Origin: Ignelater luminosus
Lineage: Eukaryota; Arthropoda; Insecta; Coleoptera; Elateridae
DNA length: 64,000 nucleotides
Assembly (NCBI GenBank): GCA_011009095.1
Contig: VTPC01008022.1
Location: forward strand, 62,001 to 126,000
Direction of reading: 5' to 3'
The stretch's first letter is position 1; each line of letters opens with the position of its first letter. Below the pieces are notes generated by a model. The model did not search any database. It saw only the letters and a program-made list of their open reading frames with translations, and had not been told where the DNA came from. Positions 10,901 through 20,929 of the stretch are shown piece by piece. The position numbers were made by a program, and so were the translations under genes.

Positions 10901-13900
10901 ATTTATACAAAATTCTACGCAGGTGCTTAAAAGTAACAGTAAAGAAACTACCAGGTGACTGAATCCTTATGTGGTTATCAGCAATAGTCCCAATAACCTT
11001 AGGTAAAGCTGCTTTGTCATAAAATTCCCTTTGAATCCTTGCAGTGGCGTTTTCATTTTGAGGTAGCTTGATATACAGTGCGAACGCCGCCAACTCGGGA
11101 ACGATTTAAATAAAAAACTCTGTGAATCTGAGCCCAAAATCATCGTATACGTCAACATTATTTTCTAATGGGGCATTTAACACATGGGCTGAAATGTCCC
11201 AGGCCTAACAAAGAAAACACGATTTTTTTTGTTCAAAATTAGCTTTATTCATCAACGTAGTTTCCATCAAGAACAACGCAATCATTCCAGCGCCGCTCTA
11301 ACATTTCAATACCACTTTTGTAGAACGATTTATCTTTTGCCTCAAAATAGGACTCAGTTTCAGCGACAACCTCTTCATTCGAGCGAGATTTCCTACCGGC
11401 AAGCATTTCTTTTAGGTCTGCGAACAGCCAGTAGTCGCTGGGAGCCAAATCTGGCGAATACGGTGGATGTGGGAGCAATTCGAAGTTCAATTCATGTAGT
11501 TTTGCCATTGTCTTGATTGACTTGTGACACGGTGCGTTGTCTTGATGAAACAAAATTTTTTTCTTTGCCATATGCGGTCGTTTCTTTGCAATTTCGGCCT
11601 TCAAACGCTCCAATAACGCTATATAATATTCACTGTTGATGGTATTTCCCTTCTCAAGATAGTCGATGAATATTACACCACGCACATCCCAAAATACCGA
11701 GGCCATAACCTTTCCAGCCGATTGTTGTGCTTTCGGTCGCTTTGGACAAGGTTCACCAGATGACGATCGTTTTGATTCCGAAGTGAAGTGATGGATCCAT
11801 GTTTCATCCATTGTCATATCGACGCAAAAATTCCGGTTTGTTACGTTTAAACATGGCCAAACACTGCTCAGAAACACCAACACGTTCTTGTTTTTGGTGA
11901 ACAGTGAGCAAACGCGGCACCCACTTTGAGCAGAGCTTTCTCATAGTCAAATGCTCATGCAATATAAAGCCAACACGTTCTTTTGATATTTTTAGAATGT
12001 CAGCTAACTCACGCAACTACACTTTTCGATCATTCAAAACGATTTTGTGGATTTTTTTGATGTTTTCTGGTGTTACCGCCTCATTTGGACGTCCACTGCG
12101 TTCTGCATCATCGGTGTCTCTACGACCACGTTTGAAGTCAGCAAACCAACGTTTTATTGTTGTTTCTGATGGAGCGGAGTCCCCATAACACTTTTCAAGC
12201 CATTGCTTCGCTTGAACGGTATTTTTTCCCATCAAGAAGCGGTGTAAAATTAAAACACGAAATTGTTTTTGATCCATTGTTTTGAAAATAACAAAAGTAG
12301 CGTCACTCTTAGCACAATAACTCACAAAATAATGAATAGAATATCATGAAATTTTAACAGCTGTCTTTTGAAGGTTAGTACTAACTGAAAAAGCGGTGAA
12401 TGCAATAGAACTAGCGCCATCTATTTGTTAGGCCTGGGACTTTTCAGCCCATGTGTTATTTGAATGATTTTCATTTTTTCTTACTTACTTCTTACTTCAT
12501 CTTTTCATACTAAATATGACACAAATCTGACAAAGCTGCAAACAGAAAATGTTTCTATTCTATTTCTAGTACAATACAAAATTAGTTCCTAATTTTGTGT
12601 AGTAACTTTAGCACTACAGATTGTATAATTACAAACAGGCTTAAGGGAAAAGCGTATAATGTCTTGTATTCTTCTAGGTTATAAAATTATAAAGGCAGTT
12701 GAAACAGCATTATGTCTTTAAAAATCGTTCGTCAATTTTGATGCATTTTCGACGTGCTACATACGTTTCATGGTCAGATATGGCCTTTTTGAAGATCTAA
12801 AAATTCTTTTTAAATAAAAATTACTTAAAATTACAAGAACATTTCGAAGTCTACGAAAAACTGCAAGACTGCCCGTTGAATATATGACGTCAAACTGAGA
12901 GGCAGTTACGTCAGGGTTGTTGTCAGGGCAACTAAGACATCCCTATCCTCTGTGGACAAGTGCATGACAAGTGTTTCTGTTTATTTACATTTAGGAGAGA
13001 CATAACCTGCCAAAACTGTCACTAAGTTGCAATAAATTGCGTTTCTGGAGCAAAATTGAACAAAAATATTTTATACGAAAATTATTTAATACATATGTAT
13101 ACACTGTTCACGATGTTTCTGGGTCGTATATGGCAAAATGACAGTTTGAGTATTGTAAACTGAGCTGTCTATCTATTAACTCGGCTTGTAAAATCTTATT
13201 GACTTTAAGGTTATGATTTTATGACAGTTTGACCTCACGCTGTTGCCTTTTTTTTTTGTAAATCTGTAAATCGATTACACTAAAAGATTATTTCAGGAAA
13301 ATTTCTATTTATTTATATTTATAAATCAAAGTTTTATTGTTTTTATTTATAATCTTTGGCATTCTTCTTAATTGGCATTAATAGATGCAAAATATAAAAA
13401 AATCTGATCATTTTTTAACAAAACAAAACTAATCGGTACTAAACGTTTATGTAAAATTTTTGATCGCGCAACGACGCCAAATACAGACGCAGGTACGACA
13501 ATTTTCAAGAAAAAAGGAAGCAACACTTCCAAACATGAAAGCATGGCCTGTTACGATCCAGAAACATCGTGAACGTTGTATATTAATACCTCAGAATTAT
13601 TATAATAATGCTAAACAAAAAATGTAGTGGATGTTAAAGTTAAGCATACATGTGGTTAATGTTAGAGTTAGAACATGCTTCTTGTGAATTTAATTATGTG
13701 TGGTTCAGAGAACAATGAAAAACAGTAAAGCCGCGGGTAATTTAGTACACTGCAATTTGTAAAACATCAAACTCATGAAGAAAGCAGGAGATTTAGCTGT
13801 AAAAGGATAGAATTTAAAGAAAATTATGATCTTGTATGATGAAAGGTTAGGCCGTAGTATAATGCCAGATTGAGATCGATGACTTAAAGAAATCATACAA

Positions 13901-16805
13901 CAATGAAGAAAACAAACTTGTAAACTTGCTCCAGCATCAGTTTTTTGGAAGTAATTCCAAATAAGAAAAATCAATAGTTTTAGAACTTCATAATCTAATA
14001 ATATGTAACAAAATAGTTTGTTATAAGATTATTTTATTTATTGACAGTAGCTGTTATATGTATAGGTTAGGTACTAATTCCTAATAACACAGTAAACATG
14101 ACTTTTTAACCTATAATTTTGCAATCTGTCACTTTGCAGATGAAATACACCATTTGCAGACGCCTACCTTCTATTTTCACTTTAATTGATATTGTTTTTC
14201 GAGTTTAAAATTAAGTTGATTCTTAGTAATTTGATTACCTTTATGAACAGATCACCGGGAACACCGCTGTATCCTTAATGTCACTTGTAAATGTTTGTAT
14301 GTCATCATTATTATGACATTTTTAACATTAGGGTTACGTTGATTCAAAATTTAAAAAATAAGCAAAAAGTATACACTTAAGACTCTACATTGTGCATAAT
14401 TTATACACCATACATAAATGCAATTTTACGGGTCCTAAAATAAGCGTATTCAGAAATACGACCCAATAACGACTTTTCTTGCCCGAAAATAGATTTTGCA
14501 CGTAAAGATTAGAACATCGTATACCTATATTGACTAAGCTTATCACAAAAATTTTTTGTAACATACTTTTAATCGTTAATGTTGAAAAGAAATAATACGT
14601 ATTCAAGCGTAAGAACATAATTAATAAATTACAGGTACACTGTTAACTATTTAACATGCAGACACAACACAATGACATAATACAAATATGGGCCTAAAAC
14701 ACAACGGCTCGTGCTTGACATTATTCTAACCCAAAGAAGAAACAATAATAACGACATACCTTTACTAATTAAAACCACTTTGAAGGTCTCCACACAATTC
14801 TAAAATCGCTAATATATATTTCTTCTTCGTTCTTTTCAGTCTCAAATACTGGAACGGGTGCAGTCAGATAGGGTAACACTAACAAAACCGGAAGAGGATC
14901 GTCGAAGAAGAACGATTATAGTTGAAAAGAAGAATGGTTCTTACGGATTTACCTTACAAAGCTATGGTATACATTACAAGAAAGAGCAAGAGATTGAAAT
15001 GATAACGTACGTGGATTATGTGGATTACGACGGGCCCGCTTATCGAGCCGGAATGAGGGAAGGAGACGTTATTTTATCAATTAATGGTACGGATATGGAA
15101 AAGGCTGACCATAAAACCCTAGTCAACTTTATTAAAAACTGTGATTCTAGAATGAGAATGGTTGTTCTGTTTGAAGACTGCGTAAGAAAGGTATAGTACA
15201 CTGTCTTTCCTTGCCAATTATAATTTCTTACTCATCATTCCTATCTTATTACAGGTGGAACTCCATATGCGCTACATACAACTCCAACGAATTCTCCAAA
15301 GCAAAATGAATGAATTAGAAAAATTGTGCCTTCGAGAACGGCAACTTTTAGAAGGAAAATGGAAAACGCATAGTCTTCCAGCTCGGAAAAAAGCATCCCA
15401 ACCATCAGAAAGCGGCGATCCTGGCACCCCGACCCAAACCACTTACACTTATTGCAGGCCGACAGTTTCCACGGAAGACGTCGCTAAAATCCAACAAAAA
15501 CAGCCTCCACCACCAACGGTTATGTTAGCCTATCAATATTTAGACCACAGATACCGTTACGTACTCCAACCATCTACCACAAGCAGTGGCGAATATTTGC
15601 TGACTTTTGAACCTCCACGATATAAAGGCGATCAACACCATTTTATAGTAAAAACTCCATGCGATCCACCACAGAAACAAAATAAAGGAAACCAAACAAA
15701 CGGAAGCGGTAGTAAAAATAAAAAGAACGTCGATTCTTGTCACGGTTATGCGGGACATTTATGCAATCCTTGCATTCAAGCGAATAATAATGGCGATAAT
15801 ACGAGTTTGGAGGCCTACGATTTAGCAAGTCCGTGTTGTGACCCGCATTGCGTGCCGAATGCAAGGCGGCGTTCTAGAAATCATAAAGATCACAGAAAGA
15901 GAGAATCTAAGACTGGGGAGACGCAGACGGAGCCTCAACAAAGGCCTCGTCCACATTCCCAAGCATCTCAAACTCACATTTCCAGCTCTCAACAAACGCA
16001 GTCCGTTCCTCGTAGATACTTTCAGTTCGGTGCTGGTTTAGTTAGTCAATGCAGTCTTCATTCTTGTACTTCTAGTGAACTCAGCGCTGTGGCTCCAACT
16101 ACTACGGGCGAGAGCTCGGCGAGTTATACTACTTCTTTAAGCACGGACACTCTGTATTGGGATGGTTCTGGTGACGTCAATTCTTCTAGACAGCAAAGCG
16201 TTAAATCGGCAGCTAAATATGATTACCAGCATAGGTGTCCTTCTACTACTGCTCATGTACCAGAACCGATATACATCCAATATAATCCTTCCAAGCCAAA
16301 ATCTTGGGATAACCTTGCAACCAAGGCCATCGGTGGTTATGGTTTCGGTTACGGTTACTTAGATACAACGAAGTGTACAACAGGAAAATCTCATAATAGA
16401 ACTCAAAATGTAAAAACATCTCAACCAAATACTCCTCAATATTTTCGTATCTGTAGAGAAACTCACGCAGGCCCATCCGGATGTTCTAGTCAACCGTCCT
16501 CTATTTACGGCACTTGCACATCCCAGAGAAGATATATTCAACCAACAAAATCAACAGAAAGTTTACTCTCTGTACCGAAATATTCCAGTGAAGTTTTGTC
16601 CGATTCCAGTCTTAGTTGTGAATGTCTCGATCCTGTTTCTCCGGGACCTGAAAGCGGCGACGGTAGATTTTTTCAAAGCCCCAGACAAAGCGTTATAAGT
16701 CCAACAGACCCAAACATGGGCTACTACAGCACCAGACGAACTTCAAGAAGTGAAGCTCAAAGAAATGTGTCGGTTTCTACTAGTTCAGAAGCGACAAGAC
16801 TATGA
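7856..16805 (+). CDS. Tamalin/GRASP-family PDZ scaffold protein (655 aa, 3 coding exons)
   Basis: Join 7856-7921, 14840-15190, 15255-16805; both introns are phase 0 with GT..AG borders. One PDZ domain spans about residues 47-137, with the carboxylate-binding loop YGFTL (57-61) and the motifs [19 protein letters not shown] and VNFIKNC. It is followed at once by a charged Leu-rich helix (140-175, [20 protein letters not shown]…) matching the region that binds cytohesins (GRP1/ARNO) in mammalian tamalin. This PDZ-plus-helix order identifies the tamalin/GRASP/CYTIP family, which scaffolds membrane receptors and trafficking factors. The remaining ~480 residues are Ser/Thr/Gln-rich, with a Cys-rich patch at 301-338, and end in ATRL, a class I PDZ ligand. 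The protein is longer than mammalian tamalin. The start was chosen as the ATG in frame with the splice into the PDZ exon. The family call is firm; function in this animal is inferred. Confidence 0.88.
8866..9437 (-). repeat. Dispersed ~580-bp repeat, copy 1 (inverted relative to 17.5 kb)
   Basis: The complement of this stretch aligns over its length with 17497-18457. Shared landmarks are GTGACCG.AAACGCT, CCCCCAC, CTATAAATACGTCGTTTTGC and GACGGCCATTAT at the far end. This copy is uninterrupted. It lies in intron 1 of the tamalin gene. No ORF and no terminal inverted repeats were seen, so the class is unknown. Confidence 0.7.
9507..9587. repeat. Dispersed direct repeat, copy 2
   Basis: Matches 6722-6805 (TTTTAGTAATCCACACATC onward to GCATATT). 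It abuts the Gly/Pro-like tandem array that follows. Confidence 0.55.
9862..10508. repeat. Degenerate GC-richer tandem array (GP-type repeat), locus A
   Basis: Short units built on AGGCCCGAA, GGGCCGAAAAGTCCAAAA and CTCGAGAG recur throughout. The marker CTCGAG or its variant falls at 9990, 10069, 10158, 10254, 10368 and 10482. The last two intervals are exactly 114 bp, showing a higher-order unit. Lack of stops leaves a 191-codon open frame on + (9934-10509) and others on -, rich in Gly, Pro, Arg, Lys and Ser. I read these as by-products of the repeat, not a protein. It lies in tamalin intron 1. Related arrays occur at 20.3, 22.1-23.6 and 57.8 kb. Confidence 0.8.
10600..11100 (-). pseudogene. 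PIF/Harbinger transposase remnant
   Basis: On the minus strand the pieces read in order: [20 protein letters not shown] (from about 11062), [20 protein letters not shown] (near 10790) and [18 protein letters not shown] (near 10670). These match the Harbinger nuclease (DDE) landmarks fPgviGaiDgthI, WPGSTHD and GDsGY…YLmTP. In the first block the usual GCIDGTH is changed to GTIADNH, so the first catalytic Asp is lost or displaced. Frames differ between blocks, and a 60-odd-base AT-rich gap separates the last two. The N-terminal part is missing. A mariner begins 80 bases beyond its 5' side. Confidence 0.7.
11180..12456 (-). mobile_element. mariner element, 1277 bp, TA target duplication
   Basis: The ends form a 33-bp inverted repeat with one mismatch (ACACATGGGCTGAAA at each end). 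TA flanks the element at 11178-11179 and 12457-12458. On the minus strand it encodes a mariner transposase: an N-terminal HTH region (12290-11900) and a catalytic region with [18 protein letters not shown] and [11 protein letters not shown] in D,D34D spacing. The stretch [20 protein letters not shown] is close to the cecropia-type (Hsmar1-like) subfamily. The frame is broken by a TAG codon at about 12014-12016 and a frameshift near 11830, so the copy is defective but young-looking. Confidence 0.93.
11245..12286 (-). pseudogene. mariner transposase (cecropia/Hsmar1-like), disrupted
   Basis: The protein would begin [20 protein letters not shown] and end GNYVDE*, about the 345-residue length usual for mariner. 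One nonsense codon separates DRKV from LRELADIL, and one frameshift lies before the first catalytic motif (TMDETW). All three catalytic Asp residues are present. Confidence 0.85.
12459..13102. other. Intronic stretch; nothing recognised
   Basis: AT-rich with no domain-bearing frame. TGACGTCA-like and TTTGACAG-like words are frequent (for example near 12890-12910) but no structure was resolved. Confidence 0.3.
13103..13580. mobile_element. MITE-like element, ~475 bp
   Basis: GTTCACGATGTTTCTGGGTC near 13108 is matched by the complement of the segment ending near 13578 (GTTCACGATGTTTCTGGATC). The interior is AT-rich and non-coding. Exact ends and target duplication are uncertain. Confidence 0.55.
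13581..14839. other. 3' part of tamalin intron 1; nothing recognised
   Basis: AT-rich. It ends in a pyrimidine-rich tract and the acceptor TTTTCAG at 14839. Open frames on the minus strand (13705-13974, 14385-14618) show no known domain. Confidence 0.35.
14840..15190 (+). CDS. Tamalin coding exon 2: PDZ domain
   Basis: Residues 23-139. It carries the whole PDZ fold, ends …FEDCVRK and is phase 0 on both sides, so it is a self-contained domain exon. Donor AAG|GTATAG; the frame would stop at once if the intron were read through. Confidence 0.88.
15255..16805 (+). CDS. Tamalin coding exon 3: cytohesin-binding helix and long disordered tail
   Basis: Residues 140-655. The acceptor is TTATTACAG|GTGGAA. 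After the helix come Pro/Gln/Ser/Thr-rich sequences, a Cys-rich patch ([12 protein letters not shown] at 301-312; CCDPHC from 333), Tyr/Gly-rich [11 protein letters not shown], and the terminal ATRL before TGA/TAA-rich 3' sequence. No further domain was recognised. Confidence 0.85.
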   Translation: MELHMRYIQLQRILQSKMNELEKLCLRERQLLEGKWKTHSLPARKKASQPSESGDPGTPTQTTYTYCRPTVSTEDVAKIQQKQPPPPTVMLAYQYLDHRYRYVLQPSTTSSGEYLLTFEPPRYKGDQHHFIVKTPCDPPQKQNKGNQTNGSGSKNKKNVDSCHGYAGHLCNPCIQANNNGDNTSLEAYDLASPCCDPHCVPNARRRSRNHKDHRKRESKTGETQTEPQQRPRPHSQASQTHISSSQQTQSVPRRYFQFGAGLVSQCSLHSCTSSELSAVAPTTTGESSASYTTSLSTDTLYWDGSGDVNSSRQQSVKSAAKYDYQHRCPSTTAHVPEPIYIQYNPSKPKSWDNLATKAIGGYGFGYGYLDTTKCTTGKSHNRTQNVKTSQPNTPQYFRICRETHAGPSGCSSQPSSIYGTCTSQRRYIQPTKSTESLLSVPKYSSEVLSDSSLSCECLDPVSPGPESGDGRFFQSPRQSVISPTDPNMGYYSTRRTSRSEAQRNVSVSTSSEATRL

Positions 16806-17496
16806 ATAATCGATTCTAAATAAAATACCAATAATGATAATAATACTAATAATAATAATAAATAATATTCGAGAATTTCTACAGTGCTTTTTTGCGTATT
16901 TTGAAAGGAAATTTTATCAAAATCGAGTGAACTTTATTTAGAGGCCTTAAATATATCATTACATGCCGGACAGGAGAAGAATTCACAAACGCAACATCAT
17001 TACATTATATGTAGTGTTTTGATACTTTTTAAATTATTGTACGTATGTATATGTATTTATGTACATAGTAGAGGTGCTTTTAAGTAGATAATAATAACAT
17101 ATTATATATTCGCAAAATTAGTTAGGTTACATTCAACTGCTTGAAAAGAAGAAAACTAAAGGAAGAAGGGTTGTAAAAATGTTTTGTTATCGTTTTTAAG
17201 AATTAAACGAAACAATTTTTTAAATTTTTAAATAGATCTGATCTATTAAATACATTAGGTGTGTTCATTATTATTAATTATAATGAAATAAGATGATATA
17301 AAGACTATTATAAAATTTGTTGTTACTAATAGTAAATTCTTTTTTCTTGTGTTAGCACAATGTTAATTTTTTATACATATATAAATAATTAAAAAGATTG
17401 TGTGTAAAAATGGTGATTTTACGTTTTATTAGATTTTCTTTCTATTGATTTGTATCTAAACAACAATAAAAAATTATTAAATCTGCAGTTTATCAT
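16806..17496 (+). other. Tamalin 3' untranslated region (probable)
   Basis: Very AT-rich with AATAAA at 16819-16824, only about 15 bases after the stop, and an AAT-rich run at 16835-16866. The true polyadenylation site cannot be chosen from sequence alone. Confidence 0.4.
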
Positions 17497-18457
17497 TCAC
17501 GTGACCGCAAACGCTGTTGTGATTGCTGTAACGTCGTTTGATATGACCCCCCACCTTTTTTTTGTTTTCTGTGCTTTTCTCATCTACAAACTGTCATTGC
17601 TATATGAGGTTATGTTAGTATATCAAATTTTTATGTGGTTATTTTCCATTTGCTTTTTATCAATTTTATGTAAAATCTATAAATACGTCGTTTTGCTTTA
17701 GTGACAAACTGGAATGTTTTGTGTTTTTTGAAATATTTTTGAAATTTTAACTTCAAATTTAAAAATGTAGTGTCAATGAATGCGCCGCCAACATTATAAA
17801 TAAACAATCTGAAAAAAAATATAAATTAAAAAATTTCCCTAGTAGTTTAATGTACTATAAAATTGAAAGAAATTTTTATTGTTTTTAAACTTTTGTGAAT
17901 AATTATTTTATGTACAACCGTGAGATATATCTTATAAATCGCACTCTCTGGGATAACGTAATGTTTCAGATTACCGCACGCACACGTAATCTAAATCATA
18001 CCGCACACGTGCGATAATATTTTCAAATTTGTTTACTGTTTACACTGTTGCTAAAGTGCGTTGCTGTCATTTTGAACAATGAGATTCAGCTGTTACTTTG
18101 AATTAATATTCACAAAATCTTGATCGAAAGTAGTTAGTCCATGATTGAGAGCAGCAAAAACGGTTTCATTTGCAAAAAATTCAACGGTTCTACATAAAAT
18201 TTTGTACACAATTCGTGGGATACACTATTATCGCACTTACAGGGTTACGCAAAACTCGGGCTAACGGCCTCGTTTGCGCAATTTCCATGTTTATGCTATA
18301 ATAATGTGTGTATCCCACTTATTGCGTAAATAACTATTATATTTCTGCACATTTTGTTATAGTTGTAGAATTGGCTATGAATTTAGACTTTAAGTTTATA
18401 CTGAATATTTGTGTTTCATTCTTAATATATCAAGTGACGTCATACGACGGCCATTAT
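17497..18457 (+). repeat. Dispersed ~580-bp repeat, copy 2, carrying an inserted element
   Basis: Aligns with the complement of 8866-9437. The match runs 17497 to about 17915 and resumes at about 18347 (TATAGTTGTAGAA…) to GACGGCCATTAT at 18457. The extra ~430 bases in between are an insertion. Confidence 0.68.
17940..18326. mobile_element. Small element inserted in the 17.5-kb repeat copy
   Basis: CGCACTCTCTGGGATA at 17940 faces the complement of TATCCCACTTATTGCG ending at 18326. Internally GTGGGATACACTATTAT (from 18215) pairs with the right end as a hairpin. CACACGTG-type words are frequent. Absence of this block from the 8.9-9.4 kb copy supports insertion. Confidence 0.5.
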
Positions 18458-18487
18458 TTTGCGAAATTTTCAAATTTAATAGTATAT

Positions 18488-18604
18488 TATTCAACGAGCA
18501 CATAATGTAGGCTATTATTCAAGAGGATGAAGTTTACACGCTCGCCTTCGGCTCGTGTGTAAATCATCCGAGTGAATAATGCCCATTATGTGCGAGTCGA
18601 ATAC
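18488..18604. mobile_element. Short hairpin element (~117 bp)
   Basis: The segment folds on itself: GAGCACATAATG (left) with CATTATGTGCGAG (right), and ACACGCTCGCCTTCGGCTCG around the loop. The whole is a near-palindrome typical of very short foldback MITEs. Confidence 0.6.
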
Positions 18605-19385
18605 GACGTTTTATCTACGATTCTAACACTTCTAAGAAAAATCTAGAGGTGGACTCCCTTGAGAGAGGCGATGTTCAAATTCTTAAATATGCAGAAGTCA
18701 ATGAAAGTAAACAATCTTCACAAAGAGAGTTTTAGACCTGGAATACATAGATCATCTGAAGATGATGTCCAAATTCTTTCAGTTTCTTTTCTGACAATAA
18801 ATAGTTTGAGATTATTACGATTTCTATTTTTTTTATACCTATAAACAGGCAACCAATAAAATACCACCAGTGAATAAAATCCATAAAACACTAGTGTTTT
18901 ATGAATATGGTTATATCCCTATGGTTACGCGTATAACGACTATATTATCGAAGAGCCGTAAATAAAAAATATAAAGTTATAATATTTTGTATCATCTACA
19001 AGTCTCTATTGTAAAAAAAAAAGCTTTCAATTGTTCTATATGTCTTATGCCACAAATGAAAAATTAAAAATCACCGTCTACTTGATTTATTATAACTGTT
19101 TACCAATTTTATTTTTATTTCTCTTGTAAATTAAGTTAGTCATAGATTGTCCATAGCGTTGAAAGCAGCGTAAATATTCTTTTTAAACCTTTTTTTTAAA
19201 ACCCGCCGGCAAACCCTCTACTTTGTTCCTTAATTTCTTCCTGAACCAACGTGATTACATCCATAAAGTCCTATTTCCTACCATCATTTAGTTCTTTGGC
19301 TTCCGAATCAAAGCATCGTACACCGGAAACCTGGTCCACGTATCTTTCTCCCAAACCCCAATCCTAAAAAATTCACTCCATAACA
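18605..19385. other. Unassigned stretch upstream of LINE fragment
   Basis: AT-rich to 19200, then less so as the LINE-like material begins. No gene recognised. Confidence 0.3.
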
Positions 19386-20275
19386 ATGGCTCAAGACGTG
19401 CGCCTCGGAACTGTTAACCTTAACGACTGGCACAACAAACGCCCGCTAATTGAGAATTTGGTCTTCACGGACCACATCCATTTTAAAAAGTCTTAAAAGT
19501 TTCCTGTTCCTATCCAGGTTTCGGATATTTTACAAGGACAGCCCCGGTGGCCGAGCCGGAGTGGCTCTTGTCGTCCACCGCAGGCTTCTCGCCAGCGATT
19601 TTCAGGTTCCTTAACAGTTTTCGAACTTACACGCCTGCGCTGTTACCATCTACCTGCCGGACAGCGTCTCCGTACACATCTTTTCCATTTATATTTCGCC
19701 CACAGACCCACTTCCAGTTGACTTTTTCGAGCTCGTAGTCTCGCTTCGGCGATTTCGACGCTCGAAGCACGACGTTCGAAGACCCAAAGAGCCAACAACT
19801 GGCAGACTACATGCTCAGGCTTCCGTTGTTCCGGATTCTCAACGAACATTCCACATATTTCACACACCTGGGTAGCTACATCATAGACCACACTTCAAGA
19901 CTCCGGCTAATATTGCAGTCCTATCGCCTCTGACAATCTGCCACTTGTCACCGACTCTACCCTATTCCAAGTCCAGAGTCAACTATGATATCCGCCTCGA
20001 TCACGACATCTCCTCCCCACCCGCCTTGACGTCCCAACTTCGAATTTCCCGCACCTCCTCCCGGACATTATCCTCGAGAAGGAAACCGCCACCGAGGCGC
20101 TCGCTTCCGGCAAGAATTCCGCCCTGGGGAAAAATTCCCCTGCAAGAAGAGCCCTCCGACATCTACAACCTGTAGCTATGGTTCTACTCATCCTTATATT
20201 TAACTTTTGTCTTTGCTGCGGATACTTCCCTTCCGCTTGGAAGGAGGCAATGGTGATCATGATTCACAATCCAAA
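19386..20275 (+). mobile_element. Degenerate LINE (Jockey/CR1-like): endonuclease and start of reverse transcriptase
   Basis: From ATG 19386 the frame reads MAQDVRLGTVNLNDWHNKRP, matching the LINE endonuclease start (riGT.Nv..). In another frame GGRAGVALVVHRRLLASDFQ and VHIFSIYISPTDPLPVDFFE follow (19545-19735), matching the gGvallv and lyrpP blocks. Then come LADYMLRLPLFRILNEHSTY (19800-19860) and, near 20215-20275, GYFPSAWKEAMVIMIHNPN, the entry to the reverse transcriptase domain. Several frameshifts and stops are present. The copy ends abruptly where a GP-type tandem array starts. Confidence 0.78.
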
Positions 20276-20282
20276 CTCCTTC

Positions 20283-20520
20283 AGGTCTATCGGGTCGTTT
20301 GGATTTCTCGAGCCTGTCTGACCTCGTGGGTCTGTCGGGTCATACAGGTATGTTAAACCTTTGGGAGTTTTCGGCCCTTTGGGCTTTTTGGATCTGTCGG
20401 TCCGTTCGGAGCTCCGACATATTGGACCGTTCGGGCCTGCGGCCTGTTGCAGGGATTTATTTGGGTACCTCAAGTTTATCCCCAGTCGGATCTGGGGCCT
20501 GTAGAGGCCACGATTGGATC
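20283..20520. repeat. GP-type tandem array, locus B
   Basis: Units such as GGTCTATCGGGTCGTTTGGA and TTCGGCCCTTTGGGC are the complement of the 9.9-kb units. It begins directly at the truncated LINE and fades near 20520. Confidence 0.7.
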
Positions 20521-20929
20521 AAAAGTTACAAATTCTCTAAAAATAGGAAGCTCAAACAAATAACAGAGGTTATGTTTACAATTGAATGAGCCAGAATTAA
20601 AAGGAATTAACACCCCAAATGCTAAATGTTCAGAATCAGTCTGTTTTAAGACCACACACACATTAATTATTAGGATGTACTCGTACATGTTTATTATCTA
20701 AACATTTTAAATACATAAATAAATCGCAACCGGTGTTTCAACATGACCTCAAATTGTAGGAACAGTCTCCTGAAATCGCTCATGACTGACTTTTGACTAT
20801 TTATTGGAATTAGCAATACTGATAATGTTAAAAGTGATTGAGACAATCTTCCTCATGTGGATATGAACACAGTTACATAGTTTCATGCAAAAAGTCCAAA
20901 CTCGTTAAGTGCCGAAGTTCGGTTGAACT

